A stretch of 8,968 bases of DNA from Actinomycetes bacterium. Its GTDB lineage: Bacteria; Actinomycetota; Acidimicrobiia; Acidimicrobiales; Acidimicrobiaceae. The notes under the pieces are model-generated. The model was not told the origin of the DNA, ran no database searches, and worked only from the letters and a program-made list of their open reading frames with translations. Shown here piece by piece: positions 1-7,321 of the stretch (its first letter is position 1; every line of letters begins with the position of its first letter). Both the position numbers and the translations under genes were made by a program. Where the stretch lies: assembly GCA_021819025.1 (NCBI GenBank), contig JAKASN010000044.1:1-8968 (forward strand), read 5' to 3'.

Positions 1-1002
1 CGCTCTGAGGTGTCGGGTGTGTAGCACTTCTGCTAGGGATCGCCACTGCGCAAGAGGGATTCCGGCAGGGTCTTGACTGAGTACCTGTACTGCAACGTGG
101 TCGGCACCCGCCTCCAGGTGCTGGAATACCTTTGTGGCGGCGGTTTCGACATCTCCCCAACCGATCAGAGCATCGATCAGCCGATCACTTCCGCCATCAG
201 TGAAGTCGCCTTCGTCGTATCCAAATCTGGCGAGGTTCTGGCGATAGTTCACAAGGTTCAGGTAGCTGTGCAAGTACCTGCGCGCGACTAGTCGGGCTTT
301 AGCCTTGTCGGGCTCGATAATCACTGCGACCTCTGGGCAGAGCAGCGGTCCCGTGCCCAGGATCTCGCGAGCAAATTGGCTATGATCTGGCGGCACTAGA
401 TAGGGGTGGGCACCATCGGCTTTCTCCGCGGAGAGCTCGAGCATACGTGGACCGAGAGCGCCCAGCACCCGGAGCGTGTTTTCAAGCGCTGGCAGAGGAG
501 CATCGAATGGCGCTTTGTCCATCTCGTCGAGGTATCTTCGCATCGCTTGCAGCGGCCGTTCGTATCGATGTCCCCTCGGGGTAACGAGAGGCTCGTGGCT
601 AACTCCAATTCCCAGGAGAAAGCGTCCATCCCATGCTTCGGCGAGAGTATGCTGTCCAGCGGACATAGCATTAGCGTCGCGAACCCAGATATTGGCAATT
701 CCGGTCGCTACGACGAGAGAACTACTTGCCGATAGGAGCAACGAGGCGTTAGCGAATGCTTCGCGCCGGATGGCCTCGCCGACCCAGAGGGCACCGTAAC
801 CTAGGTCTTCGATCTCAGCCACTGCGTCTCGTACCAATGTGGCTGGTGATCTGTCGAGTGCCGATGTCCACAGACCGATGCGACCGAGACGACTACGAGT
901 TCCGCCCGGTACCGCTCCGCTCGAACTAGATCCCAGCAGCTGGACGTTCTGAATATGTCCTTGTTGTTGGTTGTCATGGTTTTTTCGATGATCAGTGATC
1001 AT
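1..1002 (-). CDS. LLM-class F420-dependent oxidoreductase, 3' end cut by window edge
   Basis: The frame is open for 334 codons from an ATG at 1002 to the window edge with no stop. It reads as a luciferase-like TIM-barrel protein of the actinobacterial subfamily annotated as probable F420-dependent oxidoreductase (TIGR03620-like, from memory). Visible landmarks are LGRIGLWTSALD near residues 39-50, EDLGYGALWVGEA near 65-76, DGRFLLGIGVSHEPL near 125-139, LGPRMLELSAEKADGAHPYL near 183-202 and DGGSDRLIDALIGWGD near 269-284, followed by AGADHVAVQVL. These proteins use reduced coenzyme F420 (sometimes FMN) in the cytosol; the substrate cannot be predicted. The start overlaps the acnA stop as ATGA, with GGTGAG four bases upstream, so translational coupling is likely. 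There is no other ATG, GTG or TTG before the conserved core, so a glutamine-, asparagine- and serine-rich N-terminal extension of about 38 residues seems real. The C-terminus should lie just outside the window. The family call is firm and the F420 use is family inference. Confidence 0.88.
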   Translation of the reverse strand, partial: MITDHRKNHDNQQQGHIQNVQLLGSSSSGAVPGGTRSRLGRIGLWTSALDRSPATLVRDAVAEIEDLGYGALWVGEAIRREAFANASLLLSASSSLVVATGIANIWVRDANAMSAGQHTLAEAWDGRFLLGIGVSHEPLVTPRGHRYERPLQAMRRYLDEMDKAPFDAPLPALENTLRVLGALGPRMLELSAEKADGAHPYLVPPDHSQFAREILGTGPLLCPEVAVIIEPDKAKARLVARRYLHSYLNLVNYRQNLARFGYDEGDFTDGGSDRLIDALIGWGDVETAATKVFQHLEAGADHVAVQVLSQDPAGIPLAQWRSLAEVLHTRHLRA

Positions 1003-3845
1003 TGGCTCACCAGTTCGCGCAATACAAAGGGCAGGACCCCTCCATGGCGATAGTATTCGTATTCGGTCTGGGTGTCGAGTCGAATGACGACGGGAATCTC
1101 TCTGCCATCCGCGAGTACTTTAATTCCCATGCCGGAACCAGCGAATAGGTCTCTTAGCCCAATGATATCGAAGGACTCCTCACCGCTAAGTCCCAGGGTG
1201 ACAGCAGAGTTTCCAGGCGCGAACTGAAGTGGCAGTACCCCCATTCCGACCAGGTTGGAGCGATGTATCCGCTCATAACTCTCTGCTATCACCGCACGCA
1301 CCCCTAAGAGCATCGTCCCTTTAGCTGCCCAATCTCGCGACGAGCCAGAGCCATATTCTTTCCCTGCCAAAATAATAAGTGGCACCTTTTCTGCTTTGTA
1401 GCGCATCGCGGCGTCGAAGATTGAGAGCTGTTCGGAGCCCGGGAGATATCTGGTTATCCCACCTTCGACCCCAGGAACTAGGGCATTCTTGAGTCTGATA
1501 TTTGCAAAGGTCCCGCGCACCATCACCTCGTGGTTGCCCCTTCGTGCGCCGAAGGAGTTGAAGTCCTTAGGCTCGACGCCGTGGTCGACTAGATACTTCC
1601 CCGCGACTCCCAGTGCAGAGATCTGTCCGGCGGGCGAGATGTGGTCGGTGGTGACGCTGTCACCGAGCACCGCCAGGGCGCGTGCGCCACCGATGTCGGA
1701 GACCTCGCCGATTTCGCTTCTAACGCCGTTTAGGAACGGGGCACGCCGAATGTAGACGGAATCTTGCTTCCAAGGGAATCTGATACCCGCTCCGACGTCG
1801 AGGGCCGCCCACTCGGCGTTACCCTCGTAGAGCTTGGCGTAGGAGCTGGTGAACTCGTTTCGGTCCAGGACCTCAGACACTAGCCGATCGATGTCTTGAC
1901 TGGTCGGCCAAAGATCGCTGAGTAAGACCGGCTCGCCGGACTCCCTGAAGCCGAGCGGGTCTCTGCTTAGGTCGATGTCCATCGTACCAGCGAGGGCATA
2001 GGCGACGACAAGTGGGGGCGAACACAAGTAGTTCATCCGGACATCTGGGTGGATGCGGCCTTCAAAGTTGCGATTGCCCGAGAGAATTGCACACCCTGCC
2101 AACCTTCCCTCTCGTACCGCTTCGGCCACACCCGGCAGGAGCGGTCCCGAATTACCGATACAGGTGGTGCAGCCGTATCCCACGAGGTCGAAACCGAGTT
2201 CAGCGAGCGGTTCGCTAAGGCCAGCTCGGTCGAGGTAGTCGGTCACAACTCGCGATCCAGGTGCGAGGGAGGTCTTGACCCATGGCTTGGAGCGCAGACC
2301 GAGTTCGACTGCCTTCTTCGCTAAGAGGCCAGCTGCAACCATCACTTGTGGATTGGATGTGTTGGTACAGCTGGTGATTGCGGCGATAACGATATGGCCA
2401 TCGTCGATGAAGACTTCTTCGCCGGCAACCACGGTTCGAGTTGGCCGCTCCACTCGGTTGGACTCTGCGAGGTCCGATTCGGCTTGTCGCGGCATCGAGT
2501 CTAAAGGAATCGGTTCTCGAGCTTCACCCAGCCCGGCCATCGCCGAAGGCGGGTCACTTGCGGGAAACGACTCAGCCGATACCTCGTCGAAAGGATCGAC
2601 CGCCACAAGCGGCTCCCGTATCTCAGTTTTTGAGAGCTTCGGAACGCTCTTTGGCTCCAAGTGTGCGAGTGATGCGCGAAACGCCCTGCGTGACTTCGAA
2701 AGTGCGATCCTGTCCTGAGGGCGAGATGGTCCCGCGATGCTCGGTTCCACTGAAGATAGGTCGAGGGTGACCAACTGAGAATAGCGCGCGATCTCTGCTT
2801 CTGGATCATGAAAAAGCCCTTGTTCTTTGGCGTAGCGTTCGACAAGTTCGATGTGTTCTTCGGATCTTCCGGTCAGGCGCAAATAGCCGAGGGTAGTCTC
2901 GTCGATCGGGCAGATCGCACAGGTTGCACCATATTCCGGGGACATATTTCCGAGTGTCGCACGATGTTCCACGCGTAAGTTCGCCAGACCAGGACCGGTG
3001 AATTCAACAAACTTTCCGACAACTCCATATTGTCTGAGCAGTTCGGCGATAGTTAGAACGAGGTCGGTCGCGGTTACCATCCGGGTTAGCTCACCGCTAA
3101 GTTCGACACCTACAACTGCTGGGATTGGGATCTGCTGAGGGTGGCCGAGCATCGCCGCCTCGGCTTCGATCCCACCTACCCCCCAGCCGAGAACGCCAAG
3201 TCCATTGACCATCGGGGTATGAGAATCCGTACCAACAAGGGTGTCCGGAAAAGCCTCGCCATCTTCGGTGGCGAATACCACCCGGGCTAGGTACTCGAGA
3301 TTTATCTGATGGCAGATTCCAGTATCGGGTGGTACCACCGCGAAGTTCGTGAATGCTTTCTGCGCCCACCGAAGCAGGCGATAGCGCTCTTTGTTGCGCT
3401 GTAATTCGATCAAAGCGTTGAGGCTGAAGGCATCTGGGCTGCCAGAGTATTCCGCAATAACGGAATGATCGACTATCAGCTCAACCGGTACTCGTGGGTT
3501 GACCAACCTCGGGTCGCCTCCGAGTTCGCTTAGAGCATCACGCAGAACCGCAAGATCGACAATGGCTGGTATGCCGGTAAAGTCCTGCATGAGTACCCGC
3601 TCAGGAGTAAATGCGATCTCGCCCAACATCTGGTCGTGCCGCGGCCACCTTGCAAGAGTGCTGATGTCTTCAGCGGTAACCGCCACTCCATCCTCGTGGC
3701 GGAGAAGGTTCTCAAGGAGTATCTTGATCGAATAGGGCAACCGGTCAATGTCAGCTATTTCACTCAGCGCTGATAGTCGGCGAATGCGGTAGTGCCGCTC
3801 GCCAGACCTGAGAACCGACTGCGAGGAAAAACTGTCTAAAGCCAA
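999..3845 (-). CDS. acnA: Aconitate hydratase A (AcnA/IRP1 type)
   Basis: This is a 948-aa cytosolic [4Fe-4S] enzyme that interconverts citrate and isocitrate through cis-aconitate in the TCA cycle. The catalytic domains carry VGTDSHTPMVNGLGVLGWGV (residues 204-223). The three cluster cysteines are C493 (ITSCTNTSNP), C559 and C562 (GYGCTTCIGNSG); their spacing equals that of E. coli AcnA (435/501/504). The swivel domain has GDSVTTDHISPAG (728-740) and the active-site stretch YGSGSSRDWAAKG (831-843). Residues about 355-480 form a long, poorly conserved linker with SFPASDPP at 426-433, which explains the length relative to E. coli AcnA (891 aa); long forms are usual in actinobacteria. The start is TTG, supported by a perfect AGGAGG five bases upstream and by the absence of another start before residue 86. 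It follows metE after 86 nt and overlaps the oxidoreductase gene by 4 bp. Some AcnA enzymes also hydrate 2-methyl-cis-aconitate; that is untested here. Confidence 0.98.
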   Translation of the reverse strand: MALDSFSSQSVLRSGERHYRIRRLSALSEIADIDRLPYSIKILLENLLRHEDGVAVTAEDISTLARWPRHDQMLGEIAFTPERVLMQDFTGIPAIVDLAVLRDALSELGGDPRLVNPRVPVELIVDHSVIAEYSGSPDAFSLNALIELQRNKERYRLLRWAQKAFTNFAVVPPDTGICHQINLEYLARVVFATEDGEAFPDTLVGTDSHTPMVNGLGVLGWGVGGIEAEAAMLGHPQQIPIPAVVGVELSGELTRMVTATDLVLTIAELLRQYGVVGKFVEFTGPGLANLRVEHRATLGNMSPEYGATCAICPIDETTLGYLRLTGRSEEHIELVERYAKEQGLFHDPEAEIARYSQLVTLDLSSVEPSIAGPSRPQDRIALSKSRRAFRASLAHLEPKSVPKLSKTEIREPLVAVDPFDEVSAESFPASDPPSAMAGLGEAREPIPLDSMPRQAESDLAESNRVERPTRTVVAGEEVFIDDGHIVIAAITSCTNTSNPQVMVAAGLLAKKAVELGLRSKPWVKTSLAPGSRVVTDYLDRAGLSEPLAELGFDLVGYGCTTCIGNSGPLLPGVAEAVREGRLAGCAILSGNRNFEGRIHPDVRMNYLCSPPLVVAYALAGTMDIDLSRDPLGFRESGEPVLLSDLWPTSQDIDRLVSEVLDRNEFTSSYAKLYEGNAEWAALDVGAGIRFPWKQDSVYIRRAPFLNGVRSEIGEVSDIGGARALAVLGDSVTTDHISPAGQISALGVAGKYLVDHGVEPKDFNSFGARRGNHEVMVRGTFANIRLKNALVPGVEGGITRYLPGSEQLSIFDAAMRYKAEKVPLIILAGKEYGSGSSRDWAAKGTMLLGVRAVIAESYERIHRSNLVGMGVLPLQFAPGNSAVTLGLSGEESFDIIGLRDLFAGSGMGIKVLADGREIPVVIRLDTQTEYEYYRHGGVLPFVLRELVSQ

Positions 3846-3850
3846 GGTCG

Positions 3851-3856
3851 CCTCCT
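3851..3856 (-). promoter_or_regulatory. Shine-Dalgarno of acnA (fixes the TTG start)
   Basis: The minus strand reads AGGAGG, then CGACC, then TTG. A full-consensus Shine-Dalgarno with five-base spacing directly supports the non-ATG initiation codon of acnA. Confidence 0.85.
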
Positions 3857-3884
3857 ATGCCAAATCGAATAATGTTTTGCTCCC

Positions 3885-3911
3885 GCGGCCCGGCACAGAG
3901 CCGAGCTCCGC
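3885..3911 (-). other. Strong hairpin between metE and acnA
   Basis: On the minus strand GCGG, a two-base AG bulge and CTCGGC pair across a five-base TCTGT loop with GCCGGG and CCGC. That gives ten base pairs (one G-T wobble). It sits 20 nt after the metE stop and about 30 nt before the acnA Shine-Dalgarno. No U-tract follows (the next bases are GGGAGCAAAAC), so it is not a classic intrinsic terminator. It may be a processing or 3'-end stabilising hairpin, a weak attenuator, or a U-less terminator of the type claimed for actinobacteria. An AT-rich patch between it and the Shine-Dalgarno could hold a promoter, but I see no clear -35/-10 pair. Confidence 0.4.
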
Positions 3912-3931
3912 TCGTTGGAGTCCCATCGCGA

Positions 3932-6349
3932 CTAGTTGGCGTTCTTGGACACCGCAATGGCTTCCGCGGTGCCTTCTCTGATCCTATGGGCAGCGGCAAC
4001 CATGTTCCTGAGGGCTGCAGAAACCTCTTCGTAGCTTCGAGTCTTGAGTCCACAGTCGGGATTGACCCACAGGCGATCCGACCCGAGGGTGCCCAGACCC
4101 CTTCTGAGGAGCACCTCGATCTCCTCAGTACCGGGTACCGTCGGCGAGTGCACGTCATAGACACCGGGCCCTAGCGCTCCGCGATACTTGGCGTGCTCGA
4201 GGTCGTCCACCAAGGACATCACCGCCCGTGCTGCTTCTAGAGAGACGACATCAACGTCTAGTTGCTCGAGGACGTCGACGATGTCGCCTAACTGCGCATA
4301 GCACATATGGGTGTGGAGTTGAGTGGACGGCTCCGCCGCTGATGATACGAGCCGGAAACATCGTGTCGCCCACTCGAGGTAGTCGGTCCTATCGGCACCG
4401 CGAAGCGGCATACCTTCACGCAAGCCTGGCTCGTCGATCTGGATGATCGCGGTCCCTATCGATTGCAGGTCAATAATTTCATCGCGCATTGCCAGCGCAA
4501 TCTGCCTCGCTGAGTCTGCCTCTGGCTGATCATCTCTGACGAACGACCACCGCAGAATAGTTACTGGACCAGTGAGCATTCCCTTTACGGGCTTGGTTGT
4601 CAGCGACTGGGCATATTTCAGCCACTCGAGAGTCATCGCTGAGTTGCGCGCAACGTCGCCGTAGAGGATGGGCGGCCGTACATAACGCGACCCGTAAGAC
4701 TGAACCCAGCCGTCCTTGGTCAATGCAAAACCCGCCAGCTGCTCAGCGAAGTATCTCACCATGTCATCACGTTCGGCTTCTCCATGTACCAGCACGTCGA
4801 GCCCTATCTCTTCTTGAGATGAGACCGCCAAAGCGATCTCGTCCCTCAGAACTCGCCGGTATCCAGACTCATCAAGCTTTCCAGCTCGCCACGCAGCTCG
4901 GGACGTTCGCAGTTCAGGGCGCTGAGGGAAGGACCCGATCGTAGTAGTGGGAAGGGCCGGAAGCTGAAGTCTGGCTTGCTGGGCAACCTTTCTCTTTTCA
5001 TAGCCAACTGATCGACGATGGTCCATGCCCGCGAGCGCTGAGAGTCGCTCTCGGACTTCGCCATTGACGACCCTCTCCGAGTTGCGGCGCGACTCCAGAA
5101 TTGACCGATTGGTTTCGACCTCATCTGCTATTGCATCTCGTCCCTTGCCAAGCCCGAGAGCCAAGACGGCGAGTTCCTCAAGCTTCTCGTCACCAAAGGC
5201 CAACCAGCGACGGATCTCAGGGTCAAGGGCGTTCTCAGTAGTGAGGGCTTGGGGCACGTGCATCAGCGAGCATGAAGTGGATACAACAACTTCGCTGGCC
5301 AGTTCCGTTAATTCCTCAAGTTGACTTAGGGACTTATCGAGATCGTTTTTCCAGACATTGCGCCCATCGACTACTCCCGCGAAGAGAACCTTGTCCTTAG
5401 ACCCGCCGACTTCTCGAAGCATCTCGACGTTCTCGCCGCCGCGGCGAAGATCGAGCCCCAGGCCCTCAATCGGCAGATCGACTAATACTGGCATCGCGGA
5501 TCCAACATGACCAAAGTAGGTCGACAGAGCAATTTTCGGCCGAGCGCCAGACTCTGCTAACCGACGGTAGCTATGCTCCAGTGCCGCCAACTCGTCAGGA
5601 GTTCGATCTTCTACTAGGGATGGCTCATCAAATCGAACCCAGTCAATGTCTTTACGGGCAAGCTGTGAGAGTACTTCGAGGTAGATGTCAATCAGCGGAT
5701 CGAGGAGATCTAAGGGCCTAAGGACCCCTTGCCTAGTAGAGCTCCTCAAGAGGAATGTGACCGGTCCCAGCAGGACTGGAGTTGTGGAGAGTTCTGCTTT
5801 GTTGGCCTCAATCAGTTCACCGATGAGCTTGGTGGTGTTCGGGACGAATTCTAGGTCCGGCTCCAGTTCCGCTACGAGGTGGTGGTAGTTGGTGTCGAAC
5901 CACTTAGTGAGTTCCAGTGGCGGAAGCGCTTGGTCGCCGATAGCAAATCCACGTGCCATTGCGAAGTACTGGTCCAGCGCGGTCTCAAAGTTTTGGCCCT
6001 GGAACCGCCTCGGTACCGCCCCGACAAGGGTAATTGCATCAAGTACATGGTCATACAAGGAGAAATCGTTTGACGGCAGAAAGTCGATGCCGGTATCGAC
6101 GAGTTTCTGCCAATTCAGTAAACGTATTGAAGCTGCAACTGATTCAAGATCGTCGGCCGAGGTGCTTCCCCGCCAATAACTTTCAAGTGCTCCTTTGAGC
6201 ATGCGGTTAGGACCAATTCGTGCCATGCCATGGACCGCAGTCCTTACCCCACCTCGACCCATAGACGGACTTTGGCGGGTCGGCCTGTGTGATGCTGATG
6301 CCAACCCAACCACCTCGGTGGGATCTGTTGTGTACCTTGTAGTCGCCAT
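3932..6349 (-). CDS. metE: Cobalamin-independent methionine synthase
   Basis: The 805-aa protein transfers the methyl group of 5-methyltetrahydropteroyl-polyglutamate to homocysteine, the last step of methionine synthesis, in the cytosol. The N-terminal folate-binding half spans roughly residues 40-355 (MARIGPNRMLKGALESYW at 42-59) and the catalytic half about 462-790, opening with TTTIGSFPQRPELR. The zinc ligands are H681 and C683 (HTHMCY), E705 and C766 (NPDCGLKTR); their spacing matches E. coli MetE (641/643/665/726) exactly. Compared with usual family members the N-terminus is about 25-38 residues longer and rich in T, S and R. The ATG used has GGAG seven bases upstream, whereas the internal ATG at residue 30 lacks a Shine-Dalgarno. 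If M30 were the true start, the length would match Mycobacterium MetE better. It heads the metE-acnA-oxidoreductase run and is preceded by a 506-nt untranslated stretch, suggesting leader-based or promoter-based control. The identity is certain; only the start is open. Confidence 0.98.
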   Translation of the reverse strand: MATTRYTTDPTEVVGLASASHRPTRQSPSMGRGGVRTAVHGMARIGPNRMLKGALESYWRGSTSADDLESVAASIRLLNWQKLVDTGIDFLPSNDFSLYDHVLDAITLVGAVPRRFQGQNFETALDQYFAMARGFAIGDQALPPLELTKWFDTNYHHLVAELEPDLEFVPNTTKLIGELIEANKAELSTTPVLLGPVTFLLRSSTRQGVLRPLDLLDPLIDIYLEVLSQLARKDIDWVRFDEPSLVEDRTPDELAALEHSYRRLAESGARPKIALSTYFGHVGSAMPVLVDLPIEGLGLDLRRGGENVEMLREVGGSKDKVLFAGVVDGRNVWKNDLDKSLSQLEELTELASEVVVSTSCSLMHVPQALTTENALDPEIRRWLAFGDEKLEELAVLALGLGKGRDAIADEVETNRSILESRRNSERVVNGEVRERLSALAGMDHRRSVGYEKRKVAQQARLQLPALPTTTIGSFPQRPELRTSRAAWRAGKLDESGYRRVLRDEIALAVSSQEEIGLDVLVHGEAERDDMVRYFAEQLAGFALTKDGWVQSYGSRYVRPPILYGDVARNSAMTLEWLKYAQSLTTKPVKGMLTGPVTILRWSFVRDDQPEADSARQIALAMRDEIIDLQSIGTAIIQIDEPGLREGMPLRGADRTDYLEWATRCFRLVSSAAEPSTQLHTHMCYAQLGDIVDVLEQLDVDVVSLEAARAVMSLVDDLEHAKYRGALGPGVYDVHSPTVPGTEEIEVLLRRGLGTLGSDRLWVNPDCGLKTRSYEEVSAALRNMVAAAHRIREGTAEAIAVSKNAN

Positions 6350-6356
6350 CTAATTA

Positions 6357-6360
6357 CTCC
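6357..6360 (-). promoter_or_regulatory. Shine-Dalgarno of metE (supports the longer start)
   Basis: The minus strand has GGAG, then the seven bases TAATTAG, then ATG. It favours the ATG at 6349 over the internal ATG at residue 30, which has no purine-rich box at a useful distance. Confidence 0.6.
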
Positions 6361-6430
6361 GGTTGGTTAAGTAAGTGTTCTAATCAAGCGTCGGACCTGA
6401 AGTATTGGAGCTACGTCGAACGGCGTGGGG

Positions 6431-6467
6431 CTGGCAGCTGTTCGCCATGCTCCTTCACCGGTGCCAG
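6431..6467 (-). other. Stem-loop in the metE leader enclosing a possible start site
   Basis: On the minus strand CTGGCA pairs perfectly with TGCCAG across 25 nt. The loop contains CACCGGTG (itself a palindrome) and the string AAGGAGCATG, which resembles a ribosome binding site placed too close to an ATG. That ATG (6448) opens a 22-codon frame ending at 6380. With only one base between AAGGAG and ATG, its translation is doubtful. The arrangement could be a leader-peptide or regulatory hairpin, or chance. Confidence 0.25.
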
Positions 6468-6538
6468 TTCCCGCGTCCAAGTTTTTTCTGTTCGCAGTCA
6501 AGGAATCTCCTGATTTGTGCACCTGGGGTACCTCAGAA

Positions 6539-6568
6539 ATTAGCTCTTCGACGATTAATACTAGTCAA
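6539..6568 (-). promoter_or_regulatory. Possible metE promoter
   Basis: The minus strand has TTGACT (6568-6563), an 18-nt spacer and GCTAAT (6544-6539), a five-of-six -35 and a four-of-six -10. It lies just downstream of the intrinsic terminator and would give a transcript with about 180 nt of leader before metE. The -10 is weak, so this is only a candidate. Confidence 0.22.
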
Positions 6569-6574
6569 TGCTAG

Positions 6575-6602
6575 AAAAAAGCCGCAGCATCATGCCGACG
6601 GC
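6575..6602 (-). terminator. Rho-independent terminator between the AhpD-like gene and metE
   Basis: On the minus strand GCCGT-C-GGCA pairs with TGCTG-CGGC across a TGA loop. That makes about nine base pairs with two wobbles and one bulged C, followed immediately by TTTTTT. It lies 254 nt after the AhpD-like stop codon and 226 nt before the metE start. It is either the end of the AhpD-like transcript or a conditional attenuator inside a long metE leader. The six-U tract makes it the best terminator in the window. Confidence 0.65.
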
Positions 6603-6855
6603 CACGAAGTCACAAGATCTTCGACGGAATTCGCGGGGCCAAGTCATCGCAGCGGTCGCTACATTTGCCTTGACGCCGCCAGTTCATTAACGACTGAGCC
6701 TCGGAAAAGGTCACTAAAGCGCTTGACATTCTGCATTTTGGGTACCACTGTGGGAATTGAGCACCGGCTGGCGGGTCTTTCCCTCTATCCCGGTCGGCGG
6801 TAAGTTATCAATACGAGATCTGGACCACTCAGCCACGGATAGGTGCAGACGGGCA

Positions 6856-7311
6856 TTACTTGCCAGCGGGATGGATGTAGCTGCCGACTGGAGAACGGAG
6901 TGCTATTGCAAAGCGGTTCCACCCGTTGATAGCCACGACGGCAAGGGTTAGGGCGACGATCTCTTCGGAATTGAAATGTACGCTGAGACCTTGGTAGAGA
7001 TCGTCAGTTACATCAGACTGCGACAGCAATGTGAGCGCGTCGCACCAAGCGAGTGCAGCACGCTCGCGCCCAGAATAAAATGGCGCCTCTTTCCAGACAC
7101 TTACGAGGTAGAGCTTCTGGCGGGAGACTTGCAGCGCTTCGGCAACCTTGGTATGCATGTCGATGCAGTACCCGCAAGCGTTGAGTTGTGAAGCTCGGAG
7201 CCTGATCAGCTCCAGTAACTCTGGTTCCAGAGGACTCGAGTTAACTGCGCGTTCTAGGCCGACCATCGCGTCTCTTGCCGGTGTAAAGGTAGTTCGATAG
7301 TCAATTCGCAT
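6856..7311 (-). CDS. AhpD-like carboxymuconolactone decarboxylase family protein
   Basis: The 151-aa protein belongs to the CMD/AhpD-like superfamily, small all-helical proteins often acting as peroxidases or thiol-disulfide partners. The core is RLRASQLNACGYCIDMHTKV (residues 37-56), with the CxxC pair C46 and C49 and the nearby H53 expected for the AhpD redox site. Farther on are FYSGRERAALAWCDALTLL and ALTLAVVAINGWNRFAIAL, typical of the group annotated as carboxymuconolactone decarboxylase family or alkylhydroperoxidase AhpD core. The true CMD enzyme of aromatic degradation lacks this CxxC, so a peroxide or redox role is more likely than decarboxylation; the substrate is unknown. I chose the ATG at 7311 because GGAGG precedes it by five bases; the frame extends to a TTG at 7356, which has no such box. 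It faces away from the VOC gene across 268 nt. Confidence 0.92.
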   Translation of the reverse strand: MRIDYRTTFTPARDAMVGLERAVNSSPLEPELLELIRLRASQLNACGYCIDMHTKVAEALQVSRQKLYLVSVWKEAPFYSGRERAALAWCDALTLLSQSDVTDDLYQGLSVHFNSEEIVALTLAVVAINGWNRFAIALRSPVGSYIHPAGK

Positions 7312-7316
7312 GACAC

Positions 7317-7321
7317 CCTCC
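7317..7321 (-). promoter_or_regulatory. Shine-Dalgarno of the AhpD-like gene
   Basis: The minus strand has GGAGG followed by GTGTC and ATG. It decides for the ATG at 7311 and against the upstream TTG at 7356. Confidence 0.75.

Larger units (their letters stand above)
6350..6855 (-). other. 506-nt gene-free leader region upstream of metE
   Basis: This stretch lies between the end of the AhpD-like gene and the metE start. I find no convincing gene of normal size in it on either strand; the overlapping plus-strand frames have no recognisable protein. It does hold structure: nested stems at 6763-6794 (ACCGG with CCGGT enclosing GGG-AAAGA-CCC), an intrinsic terminator at 6575-6602, a possible promoter just after it, a CTGGCA/TGCCAG hairpin at 6431-6467 and the metE Shine-Dalgarno. 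Actinobacterial metE genes are often controlled by a cobalamin riboswitch, but I could not assemble its conserved core here. Confidence 0.6.

Noticed and set aside
406..799. Two overlapping plus-strand frames of about 108 codons at the left end
   Set aside because: They are antisense to the continuous F420-type oxidoreductase frame, which carries clear family motifs over the same bases.
2275..2718. 147-codon plus-strand frame inside acnA
   Set aside because: It lies wholly antisense within the firmly identified aconitase, has no recognisable sequence and is explained as a shadow frame.
3760..4164. 134-codon minus-strand frame spanning the metE-acnA junction
   Set aside because: It overlaps the well-supported ends of metE and acnA in another frame and shows no family motif.
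6745..6794. Cobalamin- or SAM-riboswitch-like string (minus strand GGTGCTCAATTCC, preceded by GAGGGAA and followed by ACAGTGG)
   Set aside because: It recalls the GGTGnAAATCC part of cobalamin riboswitches and GGTGCnAATTCC of SAM-I. However, the required partners (a GCCACTG B12 box in the right place, or GGCAACC before it) are missing or misplaced. A covariance-model search is needed before naming it.
6741..6855. tRNA-like D-arm string GGCTGAGTGGTC on the minus strand
   Set aside because: It looks like the D-arm of a serine or leucine tRNA, but no paired acceptor stem, proper anticodon stem or GTTCNA T-loop follows at tRNA distances.
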